Part shown: positions 22,930 through 32,811 of the stretch, in pieces
Layout: every line of letters begins with the position of its first letter
Numbering within the stretch: position 1 is the stretch's first letter
The notes under the pieces: model-generated
What the model saw: only the letters and a program-made list of their open reading frames with translations
What the model was told of the DNA's origin: nothing
Database searches by the model: none
Made by a program: the position numbers and the translations under genes
Assembly (NCBI RefSeq): GCF_947179165.1
Contig: NC_077248.1
Coordinates: 12,055,256-12,119,255 of the forward strand
Direction: 5' to 3'
Length of the DNA stretch: 64,000 nucleotides
Source: Solanum dulcamara
Lineage: Eukaryota; Streptophyta; Magnoliopsida; Solanales; Solanaceae

Positions 22930-23307
22930 TAAGGGTGTACATAGGTCGATTTAGTTTGGCTTTTCACTAAAAAATAACTAAATAAATTCTGTCGGTTTAT
23001 TAAATCTATAAACCAAATCAAATCAATATGAAGTTGATTTTTTGAATTTCAATTTTAGTCGGTTCTTTCAATTTTTTTAAATTTTTTAAAATTTTTTCTA
23101 ATAATTATGCGGTTATTAAAAAAGAGATCAAATGTATTTTGAATTACCTGTGAGATAGAGTAGAACGTAAACATTAAATAATCACAAATCTTCAAAAAGA
23201 CTTAAAAATTCACGTGTATATAATACTTTCATTGAAATATGAATGTTCAATATGTTACATTTTTAAGATTAAAGGTTGCAGTCAAACCGATTACAAAACA
23301 AAATAGA

Positions 23308-23690
23308 AGAAATTTCACATATAACTATTATAAATATTTTAGTTATGCTCTTTAGTTACAGTTTGAATATTTATGGGTTATAGCTATACTTTAAGCTGTC
23401 TCGTTTATATAATTCGCGGATTGTATTATTCATGGGTGAGTTTGTATAATTGAACTATTTTTGTATAAACTAGAAATAACGAATTTATACAAACACAAAC
23501 ATCTTAACTTTAAACAGTTATACAAATTATATTATACAAAATTACATTATACAAAAGTTGTACAAATTATATTATATAAATTTCAAATTATACAAACGTC
23601 CGAATTATACAAACTAGAACCGTAATTAACGTTAAATGTTAGTAGCGAATTGTAAACTAGCTAACTATACCGTAATTTTCCCAACAAAAT
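23308..23690. mobile_element. Small MITE nested in MITE A
   Basis: The left end (GAAATTTCACATATAACTA) and the reverse complement of the right end (GGGAAAATTACGGTATAGTTA) are similar inverted repeats. The interior is rich in short ATACAAATT-type palindromes. Boundaries are approximate. Confidence 0.4.
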
Positions 23691-23795
23691 ATTTATAAAC
23701 TTTTACAAGCCAAAATTTGAAATAATATATCTATACATTGAAAAGCATAAATTAATTTAAGATATATTTACAAAGTAGATTATAATTAATAATTT

Positions 23796-23810
<15 letters not shown>

Positions 23811-23877
<67 letters not shown>
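23811..23877. repeat. (AT)n microsatellite
   Basis: An almost uninterrupted AT dinucleotide run of about 33 units. Confidence 0.95.
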
Positions 23878-23881
<4 letters not shown>

Positions 23882-24009
23882 GTTGGTTTGATTTAGGTTA
23901 AATTTGACTTTTTTTCTTTAAATACCAAATCAAATCACAAGTCGATTTTTTTTATTTGACTTGGCTCATCGGTTTAATTTGACTTGACGATTTGGCTTAT
24001 ACATCCCTA

Positions 24010-25140
24010 TTTATGTCCTTTTAACCTTTTTTTTTTGGTGTTCTCTTTCTTCAAACCTTTCATACTTCAAATTTTTGATAAGTTAGACTAATGTTTAATA
24101 AAAAATAAGAATCAATGGCCGAAAAGCATGGGACAAAGTGAATAAATTTAATTTTCTTTTTTATTTTTTGTAGATTTTTTAACCTTACAACAAGCATATT
24201 AAAGTGGGTATATAAGTTATCAACTTGTTGAATCAATTTTATGATTCTAACTCATGTTTTTATCTAAGAAATTTCAACTTATTACCTATATAATTATGTT
24301 AACAATTTATATAATGATTGTATGGGTGAAAGGATGTCGAATTGATAAAATCTTACCTAAAACTAATAATTGAAAAAAATTTATTTAAAGAAATCATTTA
24401 TAAAAATAAAAATATTAAGTTTGTTTAGATTTTAGGTCTCTAATTAGAAAATATAGCTAGAAGGGTTGTTTCACTAGCAACGTCCAAAATGCCATTACAA
24501 ACTCAATACAATATTTCGTAATGTAGTAAAAATATGTAGAAAGGGTTCTTAGATATAAAACAAAACCGCATATTTCATTTTTTTCTTCGACCTTGGCATC
24601 AAAAGAGCGGATTAAAAACATAATTCAACCTCAAATTCATTTAAATATAGCGAACAATAGCGGGGCTTGAAAATTAATGTCTATTCGAATCATAAGAGCT
24701 AACAATTGTCAATATGCTCATATTGGTGTGGTCCCTGCATTAGTATTTAAAAGCATAATTGTCCCTCCAAACCTTTTCGCATCTCCTCTGTCTTATTTAT
24801 GAAAGATATTTTTATGAAAAAAATATATTTTTTTAAAAATTATGTAATACATATTATTTTAATACACCAAATCAAGCGATATATAAAAAATAATCTCAAA
24901 ATATTTAATATCAATTTAATTAATATTAACAGTACCGACTTCAATATTAATATGCATTATTCAACACTAGTTTTGTAACGTGAACATTAAGCTCAAGTGG
25001 TTGAAAGTATTTTCTTTTCTTTTCTTACTTTTTTCTGACACAGTAGGAAAACAAGTTGGTTAATTGGTGTCGCAAAATAGGAAAGTTTGCGTAAGTTAGT
25101 CACTTTTCTACGATGAAGTAGAAAGTATTACTACATTTTT
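24010..25140. other. AT-rich intergenic sequence upstream of the nsLTP 3' end
   Basis: I see no gene, RNA or clean repeat boundary here. Confidence 0.5.
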
Positions 25141-25233
25141 AATCAAATATCTTAAATTCGATGAATAAGAGTTAATTGAGAAAATTTAATCAAATATCTT
25201 AAATTCGATGAATAAGAGTTAAATGAGAAAATG
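25141..25233. repeat. 47-bp tandem duplication
   Basis: Two copies start at 25141 and 25188, each beginning AATCAAATATCTTAAATTCG; they differ by a couple of bases. They lie just beyond the likely 3' end of the nsLTP transcript. Confidence 0.88.
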
Positions 25234-25289
25234 TAAGAAAGGACAAAAAAAAAAGAGAATATAGTAGAATATCATGTATCATTAATTAT

Positions 25290-25479
25290 CGAACCACCAA
25301 GGTTCATTACAAGACTGGAGTATTCATGTAATTAAGTACTCCAACAGACACAAATACAAAAGAAAGAGACAACGCAACATATATTGTGATGAATCAAACT
25401 CGATGGATATATTCATCTTATTCTTCTCTTCAAGTCTACTACCAAATTATGCCTTTGGAAAATTCAGGTTTTATCAACC
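25290..25479 (-). other. Probable 3' UTR of the nsLTP gene
   Basis: Downstream of the stop codon the minus strand carries AATAAG (about 25415-25430) and AATGAA (about 25300), either of which could act as a plant poly(A) signal, plus a TTGTATTTGTGT stretch. The true cleavage site is unknown. Confidence 0.35.
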
Positions 25480-26131
25480 TTACTGGACCCTGCATGTAAT
25501 ACCAATTTAAATTAACATTAACAAATTGATAGTATGCGATCGAGTACGCATCATTTTGTAACCTGTCAGACCATATAATTTTACTACTAGCTACATAGTG
25601 TAGAAATCTGTCATTCTGTATCCCCCAAATAATTATGTTAACTCACTTTTAAAATACGGTAGCAAGAATTATTATATTCCTTTACGTTATCAATCTTCAT
25701 ATATAAATTAAATTAATGTTATATACTTTGAGACTATAAAAAAATTTTATAATGCATGAAATATAGATCTAGTGAGAAGAAGGCAAATAAACGTACTTGG
25801 AGCAGTCAGTGGAGGGACTAATCTTGTAAGGGATGTTTACGCCACAAGCTCTAGGGAGACCAGCGGCTTTGCCCGCATCAATTCCCTTGATAGAACTAGC
25901 GGCTGATTTTAGGCAAGTGCATGCTGTTTTTCGGTCTGCTGGGGTCTTGGCTGCAGCCAATAGACCCTTGATTCCGCCACAACAGCCTCCTAGAGGGCCA
26001 CGGCCCGTAAGATAAGGGAGGCAAGGAGCCACGCCAGATGTAACCTGGCCGCAGGTTAGTGCCTCTGCATGGGGTGCAACCACCACCATGCACAAAATAA
26101 CAAAGCATGCAATTTTGCCTACCATTTCCAT
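25480..26131 (-). CDS. LTP: Type 1 non-specific lipid transfer protein (nsLTP1), one intron
   Basis: A secreted lipid carrier, thought to move cutin/wax or signalling lipids at the cell wall and to contribute to defence. Exon 1 is 25797-26131; intron 25490-25796 (GTACGT...TGCAG, 307 bp); exon 2 is 25480-25489, only 10 nt, coding the end of Lys, then Val-Gln-stop. The product is 114 residues, the usual length. The start chosen is MEMVGK at 26131, not the longer in-frame ORF from 26185, because a TATA box lies at 26205-26212 and the MEMV start matches family members. A 24-residue signal peptide ends HAEA; mature LTCGQV has eight cysteines at 3, 13, 26, 27, 47, 49, 72 and 86, the nsLTP1 pattern. 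Both signature pentapeptides are present: TPADR and PYKIS, whose Arg and Tyr line the lipid cavity. It is intact, the only such host gene here. Which paralogue it is remains open. Confidence 0.96.
25490..25796 (-). other. nsLTP intron
   Basis: The donor AA|GTACGT and acceptor TGCAG|G flank 307 bp of AT-rich sequence. The position, just before the last codons, is the characteristic nsLTP intron site. Splicing restores Lys-Val-Gln-stop; without it the ORF would read into TACGTTTATTTG and end SSH. Confidence 0.88.
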
Positions 26132-26204
26132 TGTTACAAAAATTGAGTAAAGAAAGAAATAGTAGGTGAGTAGTGTGGGAAGCAAAGCTAGTGAGAACTT
26201 AGGG

Positions 26205-26212
26205 TATTTATA
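26205..26212 (-). promoter_or_regulatory. TATA box of nsLTP gene
   Basis: On the minus strand this reads TATAAATA within CTCTATAAATACC, about 75 bp upstream of the chosen ATG. It implies transcription starting near 26175-26180 and a short 5' UTR. Confidence 0.8.
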
Positions 26213-26327
26213 GAGAGGAAATTGGGAGTAAATTAATTAATGGAGGAATGAGAAAATTAGTTGGGAGTTAATATTTTTTAAAAAATTCTTTTTTTACATT
26301 GCACAGGAGTGTTCACCTCTCGTGTGT

Positions 26328-26372
26328 GGGGTGTGGGGTGTGGGGGTGGGGGTGGGGTGGCGTGGGTGGGGG
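26328..26372 (+). promoter_or_regulatory. G-run tract (G-quadruplex-capable) in the nsLTP upstream region
   Basis: Seven or more runs of three to five G are separated by one to three bases (GTGTGGGG, GTGGGGGTGGGGG and similar) on the plus strand; the nsLTP coding strand is C-rich here. The tract lies about 115-165 bp upstream of the TATA box. Formation and function are inference. Confidence 0.75.
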
Positions 26373-26380
26373 TTAATATG

Positions 26381-27459
26381 GACAATAAAAAAATTACAAT
26401 AATTCACTCAAGAGGGAGCTAGTACTTTCCAATTATAAATAAAATATGACTTGATAAATAGTGGTAAAATTAAATTCGTGTCGGACCCCAACAATTGGTT
26501 TATTTTTATTTGGCACGCCCTCTGGTCCATTCTGAATTTTATTGTATTGGTCATCTTTATTAAAAATATATGATTCAAAATAATTCTCATTTAAAAAATA
26601 TATATGATTAATTGTATATTTTTATTTTTATCCTTAATAAAAAAATATAAAAAAAATATTAAGGTGCTGTAAAAGAGAGGAATATTAAAAACACAAGTGT
26701 AATAAATAAGAATAATTTTAATCAAATTACTTTTAATTAAACATTTTTCTTATAGAATGTGCAAAACAAAAACAAAAATAAAAAAGAGAAAAATCTCGTA
26801 CTCTCTTCTTTTATGATAAAGATTTGCACAATTTATAAGAAAAATTAATTAAAAGCTTAATTTGATTAATATATTTTTTATTACTTTTTTTATTATTTAT
26901 GTGCCTCTTGGAATAGCTAATGCTAAAGACAAATTTTAAAAAAAAAAATTAATTATCTCCTGATCGTTTAAATTGACAACTACTCTATTTATCTAACAAT
27001 AGTTGTCCATTATTATAAATGATAGGAGTATTTTTACCAAACACCCTTATTAAAATACAATTCATCAATGAATATTATTATTTAATATCAAAGGTAAAAT
27101 TTACACATCATGATAAATTATTCATTGATTTTATAAATTGAACAATTATTATTAAATATTTCAAAACAATGAGATGAATAAGTAAAAATAAAAAAAAAGT
27201 ATTTTAAAATAAATATTTTTAACAAACATAACTACGTGGGCCAATTTCGAAGGAAATGAGTCATTTTTTTTTTCATGAATCATGATAGCATTATTTAGCC
27301 CCATTCTTTATTATGACCCCCATATCGACCTTAATTTCCCTTTAGTTTTTAGGCACCGACTGCAAAACCCTTTTTGAGATGTGTGTTTGACATCAAGGGG
27401 GCGTGAGAAATAAAAATAAATAATTTTGAGAAAAATATAATTCAGGAATAAATATTTGA
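26381..27459. other. AT-rich intergenic sequence
   Basis: No gene is visible. Around 26950-27220 weak inverted similarity (TTTAAATTGACAA and TATAAATTGAACAATT) hints at a decayed MITE, but its ends cannot be set. Confidence 0.4.
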
Positions 27460-28292
27460 TGTCGTATTTGGTTGTCAAGTTGAGGATAATTTATACGTCA
27501 TTTAGGGGTGTATATGGACCGAGTTGGTTTGGATTTTTTACAAACCAAACTAAACCATTTGTGTCGGGTTATTAAATCTATAAACCAAATCAAACCAATA
27601 AAAGTCGGGTTTTTCGATATTAAATTTTCTCGAGTTTTTTGGATTTTTTCTGGTTTTTCAGGTTTATTGAGTTTTTTTGGTTTTTTCGCGTTTCTCGGAT
27701 TTTTCATAGTATCTAATAAAAAGCACAGAGCAGGCTTCTTAAAAAGAGTTCTAATACAAAATATCAACATATAAGATGGAGACAGAACACTGTTTGAAGT
27801 TTTAACTTTATAATATAACTTTATAAGATGAGTTTTTTTGTATATTATTTAGATGGGTTTTTCAAGCTCAAATCTAAATGTAAGAAAGAAAACAAAAATT
27901 ATGAATTTTTTTTAAAAAATATTTATAAATTATATTTTAATAAATATTTTTATGTATAACATAATTTAAAAGTAGTATATCTATAATCGAATCAGTTTGG
28001 GTTCGGTTTGACTTTTTTTAGTTAAAATCAAACCAACCCTTTAATGGTCAGGGTTTTTTTCAAACATCAAACCAAGTCAAACCAAATCACTAGTCGGATT
28101 TTTTTTCCGGTTTGGTTCGATTTGTCGGTTTGGTGCGGTTTATCGATTTGCCCTGTACAGCCCTACCGTCATTTATACCATAGTGATGGAATAAGTTATC
28201 TCATATATATAATGGGACAACTGATCTCAAAATAGCTAATCTCAGAATAATTAATTTTGGAATAACTAGTTCCCAACCAAACGACTCCTAAG
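27460..28292. mobile_element. MITE D, split by MITE B
   Basis: The outer parts (27460-27502 and 28174-28292) carry terminal GTCGTATTTGGTTG and the reverse complement of its partner, AGTCGTTTGGTTGGGAACTA. They also carry the ATAATTTATAC / ATAAGTTATCTC body seen in many dicot MITEs. MITE B interrupts it at GTCATT. It is non-coding. Confidence 0.55.
27503..28165. mobile_element. hAT-like MITE B (663 bp) with 8-bp target duplication
   Basis: The left end TAGGGGTGTATATGG and the reverse-complemented right end TAGGGCTGTACAGGG are inverted repeats. The flanking 8-mers ACGTCATT (27495-27502) and CCGTCATT (28166-28173) match at seven positions, as expected for a hAT insertion. The inside has repeated CAAACCAAA/TCGGTTTGG strings. 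It has no coding capacity. Confidence 0.72.
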
Positions 28293-28360
28293 TCCACTTT
28301 AAGTCTTATCGACTTCGTAGGATAATCGATCTACTTATAGTGTATTTAGATTTTTTAGTA

Positions 28361-28620
28361 TTTTTTTTGTTCAATTTTACTTGTCTATTATTTTAAAAAT
28401 AGATTTTTATTTTTATATGTTATTTTTAATATATTAAAAAAATATAATTTTTTTTCATGTTTTATCTTTAGCATAAATTACTTATTTTTCAATTTATTTT
28501 TCAAGACCTAATATTAAACATTAATTAATAGGGTAATGTGACAAAATAATTATATCAATCATTATTTTCTTATTTAATATGTCAAATTCAAATGTCACAA
28601 GTAAAATGGAACGGAAGAGG
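28361..28620. mobile_element. Stowaway-like MITE (260 bp), TA duplication
   Basis: The left end TTTTTTTGTTCAATTTTACTTGTC and the reverse complement of the right end CCTCTTCCGTTCCATTTTACTTGTG share the TTCCATTTTACTTGT core of dicot Stowaway elements. TA flanks both sides (28359-28360, 28621-28622). Confidence 0.75.
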
Positions 28621-28988
28621 TATCTTCATTCAAGTTTATTTATTTACGTATGATTTGACACACATTTTTAAAAAATAAGTAAAATGATAATTTTACTTAC
28701 TGTCACTAATTATTGACTTATTGTAAGGCATTTCAAATGTTAGAAATTAAATTGAAAGTAATTAATACACCACAAATGACAATAAGCGTAAAGCATATAT
28801 AGTAAATTACTCTTGATTTTTCAAATAAAACAAATAAAGTATTGCAAACAGATAAAACTAGATGAAGAAGTAACTAATTTTACACAAAAAAGTAACTAAT
28901 TTTACACAAAAATTTCTCAGTCTTGTTAGCATATCCATTTCATCACTAAGACAAAGGAGAGAGAACATAGTTTTTACTTCCCTCCTGG
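28621..28988. other. AT-rich intergenic sequence
   Basis: I see no gene or repeat here apart from a short local duplication of AAGTAACTAATTTTACACA near 28870-28905. Confidence 0.45.
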
Positions 28989-29105
<117 letters not shown>

Positions 29106-29574
29106 CACGTGTTTTGCACGTGTGTACCGTATCAATCAATAAAACTATATATATGGAAGAACGTAAAAAGTAGCAGTTGTTAAAATGTAATATCTATTTA
29201 AATGATATAAATAATAAAAACCTTTCAAAATAATAATTAGGGAGTTCTAATGTTTTAAATCTCTTTTTTTCTTTGTTTAAATAAAAAATTTACTTGGTAA
29301 TTTGTTTACTGATCATAATGTGCTAGGTTATATTTTTGTTTGTCCATCGGAGGTCATATCCTATTATTATGAGTCCTTGTATGTGAAAACGAAGTTAAAT
29401 GGTAGTTTTTGGTTTTCCATTGACATTTAATTATTTTTCTATAATTTAACTTCTTTCAATAGATTAATAATAATTGGAGAAAAATGTGAAAAGAGAAATT
29501 TGTGTATTCCAGAATCTTTTAATGAAGAACAAAAAATTCAACTAACATTATTAAGACTTTTATGCTTTTAATAT

Positions 29575-29599
29575 AGTATATATATATATATATATATAT
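29575..29599. repeat. (TA)n microsatellite
   Basis: A short run of about 12 TA units. Confidence 0.9.
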
Positions 29600-30499
29600 G
29601 GACTAGATACAATGGAGAGTACAACATTTTACTCTCTCCCGTACTCCCAAGTCCCAACCATTAGTCATTCCAACGAATTGAACGGAAAATGAATAAATAA
29701 ATATTCAATTTAAGGTGTGAATATCTCGTTTTTTTTTTAAAAAAAAAATATTCAAATTTAATATAGTATAATCATCAGCGACTTAACAATACAATTAACT
29801 CATGATTTATTTATTTCGGCTGGATATAGCAGTCCGACAATATTGTATTACTCAATCAAATCTAAACTAATTGAAGAGTTAAAAACTCTACCAATAAGAA
29901 CACATTTTTAAACATAAAATGACTCTCTTTTATCATTAATAAGTTGAAGAGCTGTAATAATTTTTTTTTATGTCGCAACGCTCTATTTGACTGGACCAAT
30001 CACAAATTATAAACATAATTCAATGTTCTTTTCATCCTACTCCTGATCTTCACAACATGACAAGGAAGAAACATTATTTACGTAAATGTAGAATTTCTTT
30101 CACAAGTAAATATCAAGAAAGTAGGTAGTCGATGTAGTTGAATATTAGTAGGATGTAATGTAAGAAAACATGACATAGTAATATATTACATGAATTACAA
30201 AGAACAATGAAATCACTTTTTTATTTTATGTCCACTAATATATTATGTATTGTAATATTAAAATTCACATAAACACCGAGAATTATTTACGTTTTAATTA
30301 AGTGAACCATTAAAGGAGGAATAAAGAATAGTTTTAGACAAATACCCTTTAGGTAATTGACGAATTGATTTTATGCATGTCTTTCTGATTATTCATGCGA
30401 AGAAGAGATTATGATCCTTAAGTATAGGATAATCTTAATAATTTAGTTGATTGGCTATTTAAAAATTTATCTTACTAATAAGAGCTTGATTCTTCTTCT
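29600..30499. other. AT-rich intergenic sequence
   Basis: No gene, RNA gene or bounded repeat is visible. Confidence 0.5.
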
Positions 30500-30682
30500 T
30501 TTGTTTTTTGTTTTTTCGTTCGATATTCAAAGCCCACAGAGCTTCGACTAAATCCAAATCGCACACTGCAGGGCTCATTCAGTGTTGACGTTCTGAATAG
30601 AATTTTTGCCATATCCATGACTCGAACTCAAAACCCATAGTTAAAATGAAACAATTCCACTACTCTATCATAATCCATATTA
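30500..30682 (-). mobile_element. tRNA-derived SINE
   Basis: On the minus strand a box A-like TGATAGAGTAGTGG (30657-30670) is followed about 35 bp later by a box B-like GAGTTCGAGTC (30619-30629). These are the RNA polymerase III promoter elements of tRNA-derived SINEs. A SINE-like body with GCCCTGCAGTGTGCGATTTG follows, then a 3' tail rich in A (AAAAAACAAAAAACAAAAG). The pattern matches SINEs common in Solanaceae as I recall them. Ends are approximate and no target duplication is clear. Confidence 0.62.
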
Positions 30683-30740
30683 ATTTTTTTTTTTGAATTT
30701 TCCGTCCAATGTCCGAAATCCGAGAGCTCGATCCTTCGTA
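30683..30740 (-). mobile_element. Fragment of a second SINE tail
   Basis: TTTTTTTTTTGAATTTTCCGTCCAATGTCCGAAA-type sequence repeats the tail region of the SINE beside it and stops after about 50 bp. Confidence 0.4.
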
Positions 30741-30976
30741 GTAATCCCCTTCCCTATGTTTTCTTTTCCTATCCCCAATAAAAAGATCCTATCGTATTTA
30801 CAAGATAGTCCTAATTAGTACATATATTAGGTTCTTGTTGAAAATTAATTTAGCTACAAGTATGCATGGTATAATTCAGGAGAGGCATGTCAAATGAAGG
30901 CACACATTTTAAAAAAAGTGAGCTAGTTATTACAGGGTTGTTTTATTCAATGCCGTATCTTCTAGGTAGAAGGTTT

Positions 30977-31484
30977 CCTATTATAAAAAGGACAAATATG
31001 AGATGGACACACATACTGCCATCTGAATAAATATTGTGAAGAGAACCATGGGTATACTGCCATTCTCACACGTCTCAAAACACCCACCACCAGATTTCAT
31101 TCAATGCTTTGGGGTCCAACTATTTCTTAACCTTTGCTTGAGAGTATATTTTTGACTTGCTTGATAGAGCCGTTTAAAATTGAATCGAAAAAAATTATTA
31201 ATTTATTAATAATAAATTATTGATTTAGTTCCTATTATAAAAGGGACAAATATGTGATGGACACACATACTGCTATCTGAATAAATATTGTGAAGAGAAC
31301 CATGGATATACTGTCATTCTCACACGTCTCAAAGCACCCACCACCAGATTTCATTCAATGCTTTGGGGTCCAACTATTTCTTAACCTTTGCTTGAGAGTA
31401 TATTTTTGACTTGTTTGGTAAGGCTAGTCAAATTCGAATCGAAAAAAATTATTAATTTATTAATAATGAGTTATTGATTTAGTT
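30977..31484. repeat. 254-bp tandem duplication
   Basis: Copy 1 starts at 30977 and copy 2 at 31231, both with CCTATTATAAAA. They remain about 95% alike through CACACGTCTCAAA and CTTTGCTTGAGAGTAT to GATTTAGTT. The right part includes the end of an inverted-repeat element. It is non-coding. Confidence 0.92.
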
Positions 31485-31937
31485 ATTTTGATAATGGTTT
31501 TAATTTTTTTTATTATCGGGTTATCGATTTTTAACGTTTTAAGGTTTTTCTTAACGGGTTAACCGATAATCCGATAGTAACTTAATAATTTATATTTATT
31601 ACTATTTGGTATATAAAGTCATTCACTTAGGGTTTAGTTTTCAAACTTTTATTTCTTGTTGTCTCAAACTCTTGGTTATTATACAATGTTTTACATTTGC
31701 TTTTGAGCAAGACACAATTTATCAACTCATGTGCATGGTTCATTTGGTTTGTCACCTTGATTCTAAGTGATTTTCATTGGATTTTTTTTGTATCAAATCT
31801 TAACGGTTAAACCGACAACCAAACCGATAATCAATAACCGATAAACCGATAAACCAATATCTTAATGGTTCTATAAAGGTTTGACATGTCTATAAATTGA
31901 TAATTGATAAGTCAAACCGACCGATACTCAGCCCTAT
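31423..31937. mobile_element. MITE-like element C
   Basis: This stretch is rich in AACCGATAA / TTATCGGTT strings. The left end AAGGCTAGTCAAATTCG and the right end ...ACTCAGCCCTATT are weakly inverted. It resembles MITEs A and B in composition. Boundaries are uncertain and the left end is included in the 254-bp duplication. Confidence 0.4.
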
Positions 31938-32005
31938 TATTTGGACACTGGGAGGAAAATAAGAAGTGTCAGTATATTTTTCCTGATGATAATGATAAGA
32001 GAGTA

Positions 32006-32265
32006 CTTCATTTGTCTCAATTTATGTGATATATTTTAATTGAGTATAACGTTTAATAAATATGAAAAGATTTTGTATAATTTCATAATTATTCTTAAAT
32101 TTTTAAATAGAAGAATACACTTTCATGGACTTATTGCCAAATGAATGAGACCCAACATAGATAAAATATTGATTGTCATTAAGCATTTGCCAAATAAAAA
32201 AAATATAATTCTATTTAAAACTGATTAAAAAAAATATATATCATCTAAATTGAGAAAGAGGGATT
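32006..32265. mobile_element. Stowaway-like MITE (~260 bp)
   Basis: The left CTTCATTTGTCTCAATTTATGTGATAT and the reverse complement of the right end, CCCTCTTTCTCAATTTAGATGATAT, are imperfect inverted repeats flanked by TA. This is the TCAATTTATGTG type of dicot MITE. Confidence 0.68.
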
Positions 32266-32811
32266 ATAAAATATTGATCACTCGACATACGGCTAGAAGA
32301 GGCAAAATAGTTAAAATTTACCGTTATCCTCTCAATCCAACCTATTTTAAATGACTTGGATATTCAATTATTAAAAAATGGATCAAATATAAATCAACTC
32401 ATATTATTCATCATAAATATGAATAATCAATGAGGTATCCTCCAACTGCACTCCCTTTAAAATATGTAAGGGTGTACGAACATAGAAAAGTACACTTGTT
32501 AAGGGTGTGTTTGGTAGGAAGGAAAAAAACATTTCCTAAAATATATTTTTGGATATTCAATTGTTTGGTTGGCTTAAAATACTTTAAAATATAATCAAAG
32601 GGATTTATTTTTCTCTAATTTAAAAAAGATGACTTTCCTACATAAAGTAAAAAAATAATATTTTTCAAAATTCACTTTCAACCTCATCACCCGAAATAGG
32701 TCCTGACTCAAGACCAGACTCCGACCTACAACTCTGACCCGCGACTACAATCCTATCATGGAAATCAACTCTAGATCCCGACTTTGACTCATGATCTAGG
32801 ACCTTACTCCC
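32266..32811. other. Intergenic sequence with part of another MITE
   Basis: From about 32506 (GTGTGTTTGGTAGGAAGG) a MITE-like body begins, with a run of GACTCAAGACC / GACTCCGACC-type strings near 32700-32810. It is cut off by the LTR remnant at 32812. Confidence 0.4.

Larger units (their letters stand above)
22930..24009. mobile_element. hAT-like MITE A (about 1.08 kb), with nested insert and AT repeat
   Basis: The left end (TAAGGGTGTACATAGG) and the reverse complement of the right end (TAGGGATGTATAAGCC) form short imperfect inverted repeats. Both match the ends of MITE B at 27503-28165, as does subterminal ACCAAATCAAATCAA. It contains an (AT)n tract and a smaller nested element. No target duplication was resolved. 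Confidence 0.55.

Noticed and set aside
25833..26108. Plus-strand 60-residue and second-frame minus 70-residue ORFs over the nsLTP gene
   Set aside because: Shadows of the nsLTP coding exon.
27498..27774. ORFs of about 90 residues on both strands
   Set aside because: Low-complexity sequence inside MITE B.
30619..30670. tRNA gene
   Set aside because: Box A- and B-like motifs are present, but there is no cloverleaf, and the A-rich tail and extra body indicate a SINE.
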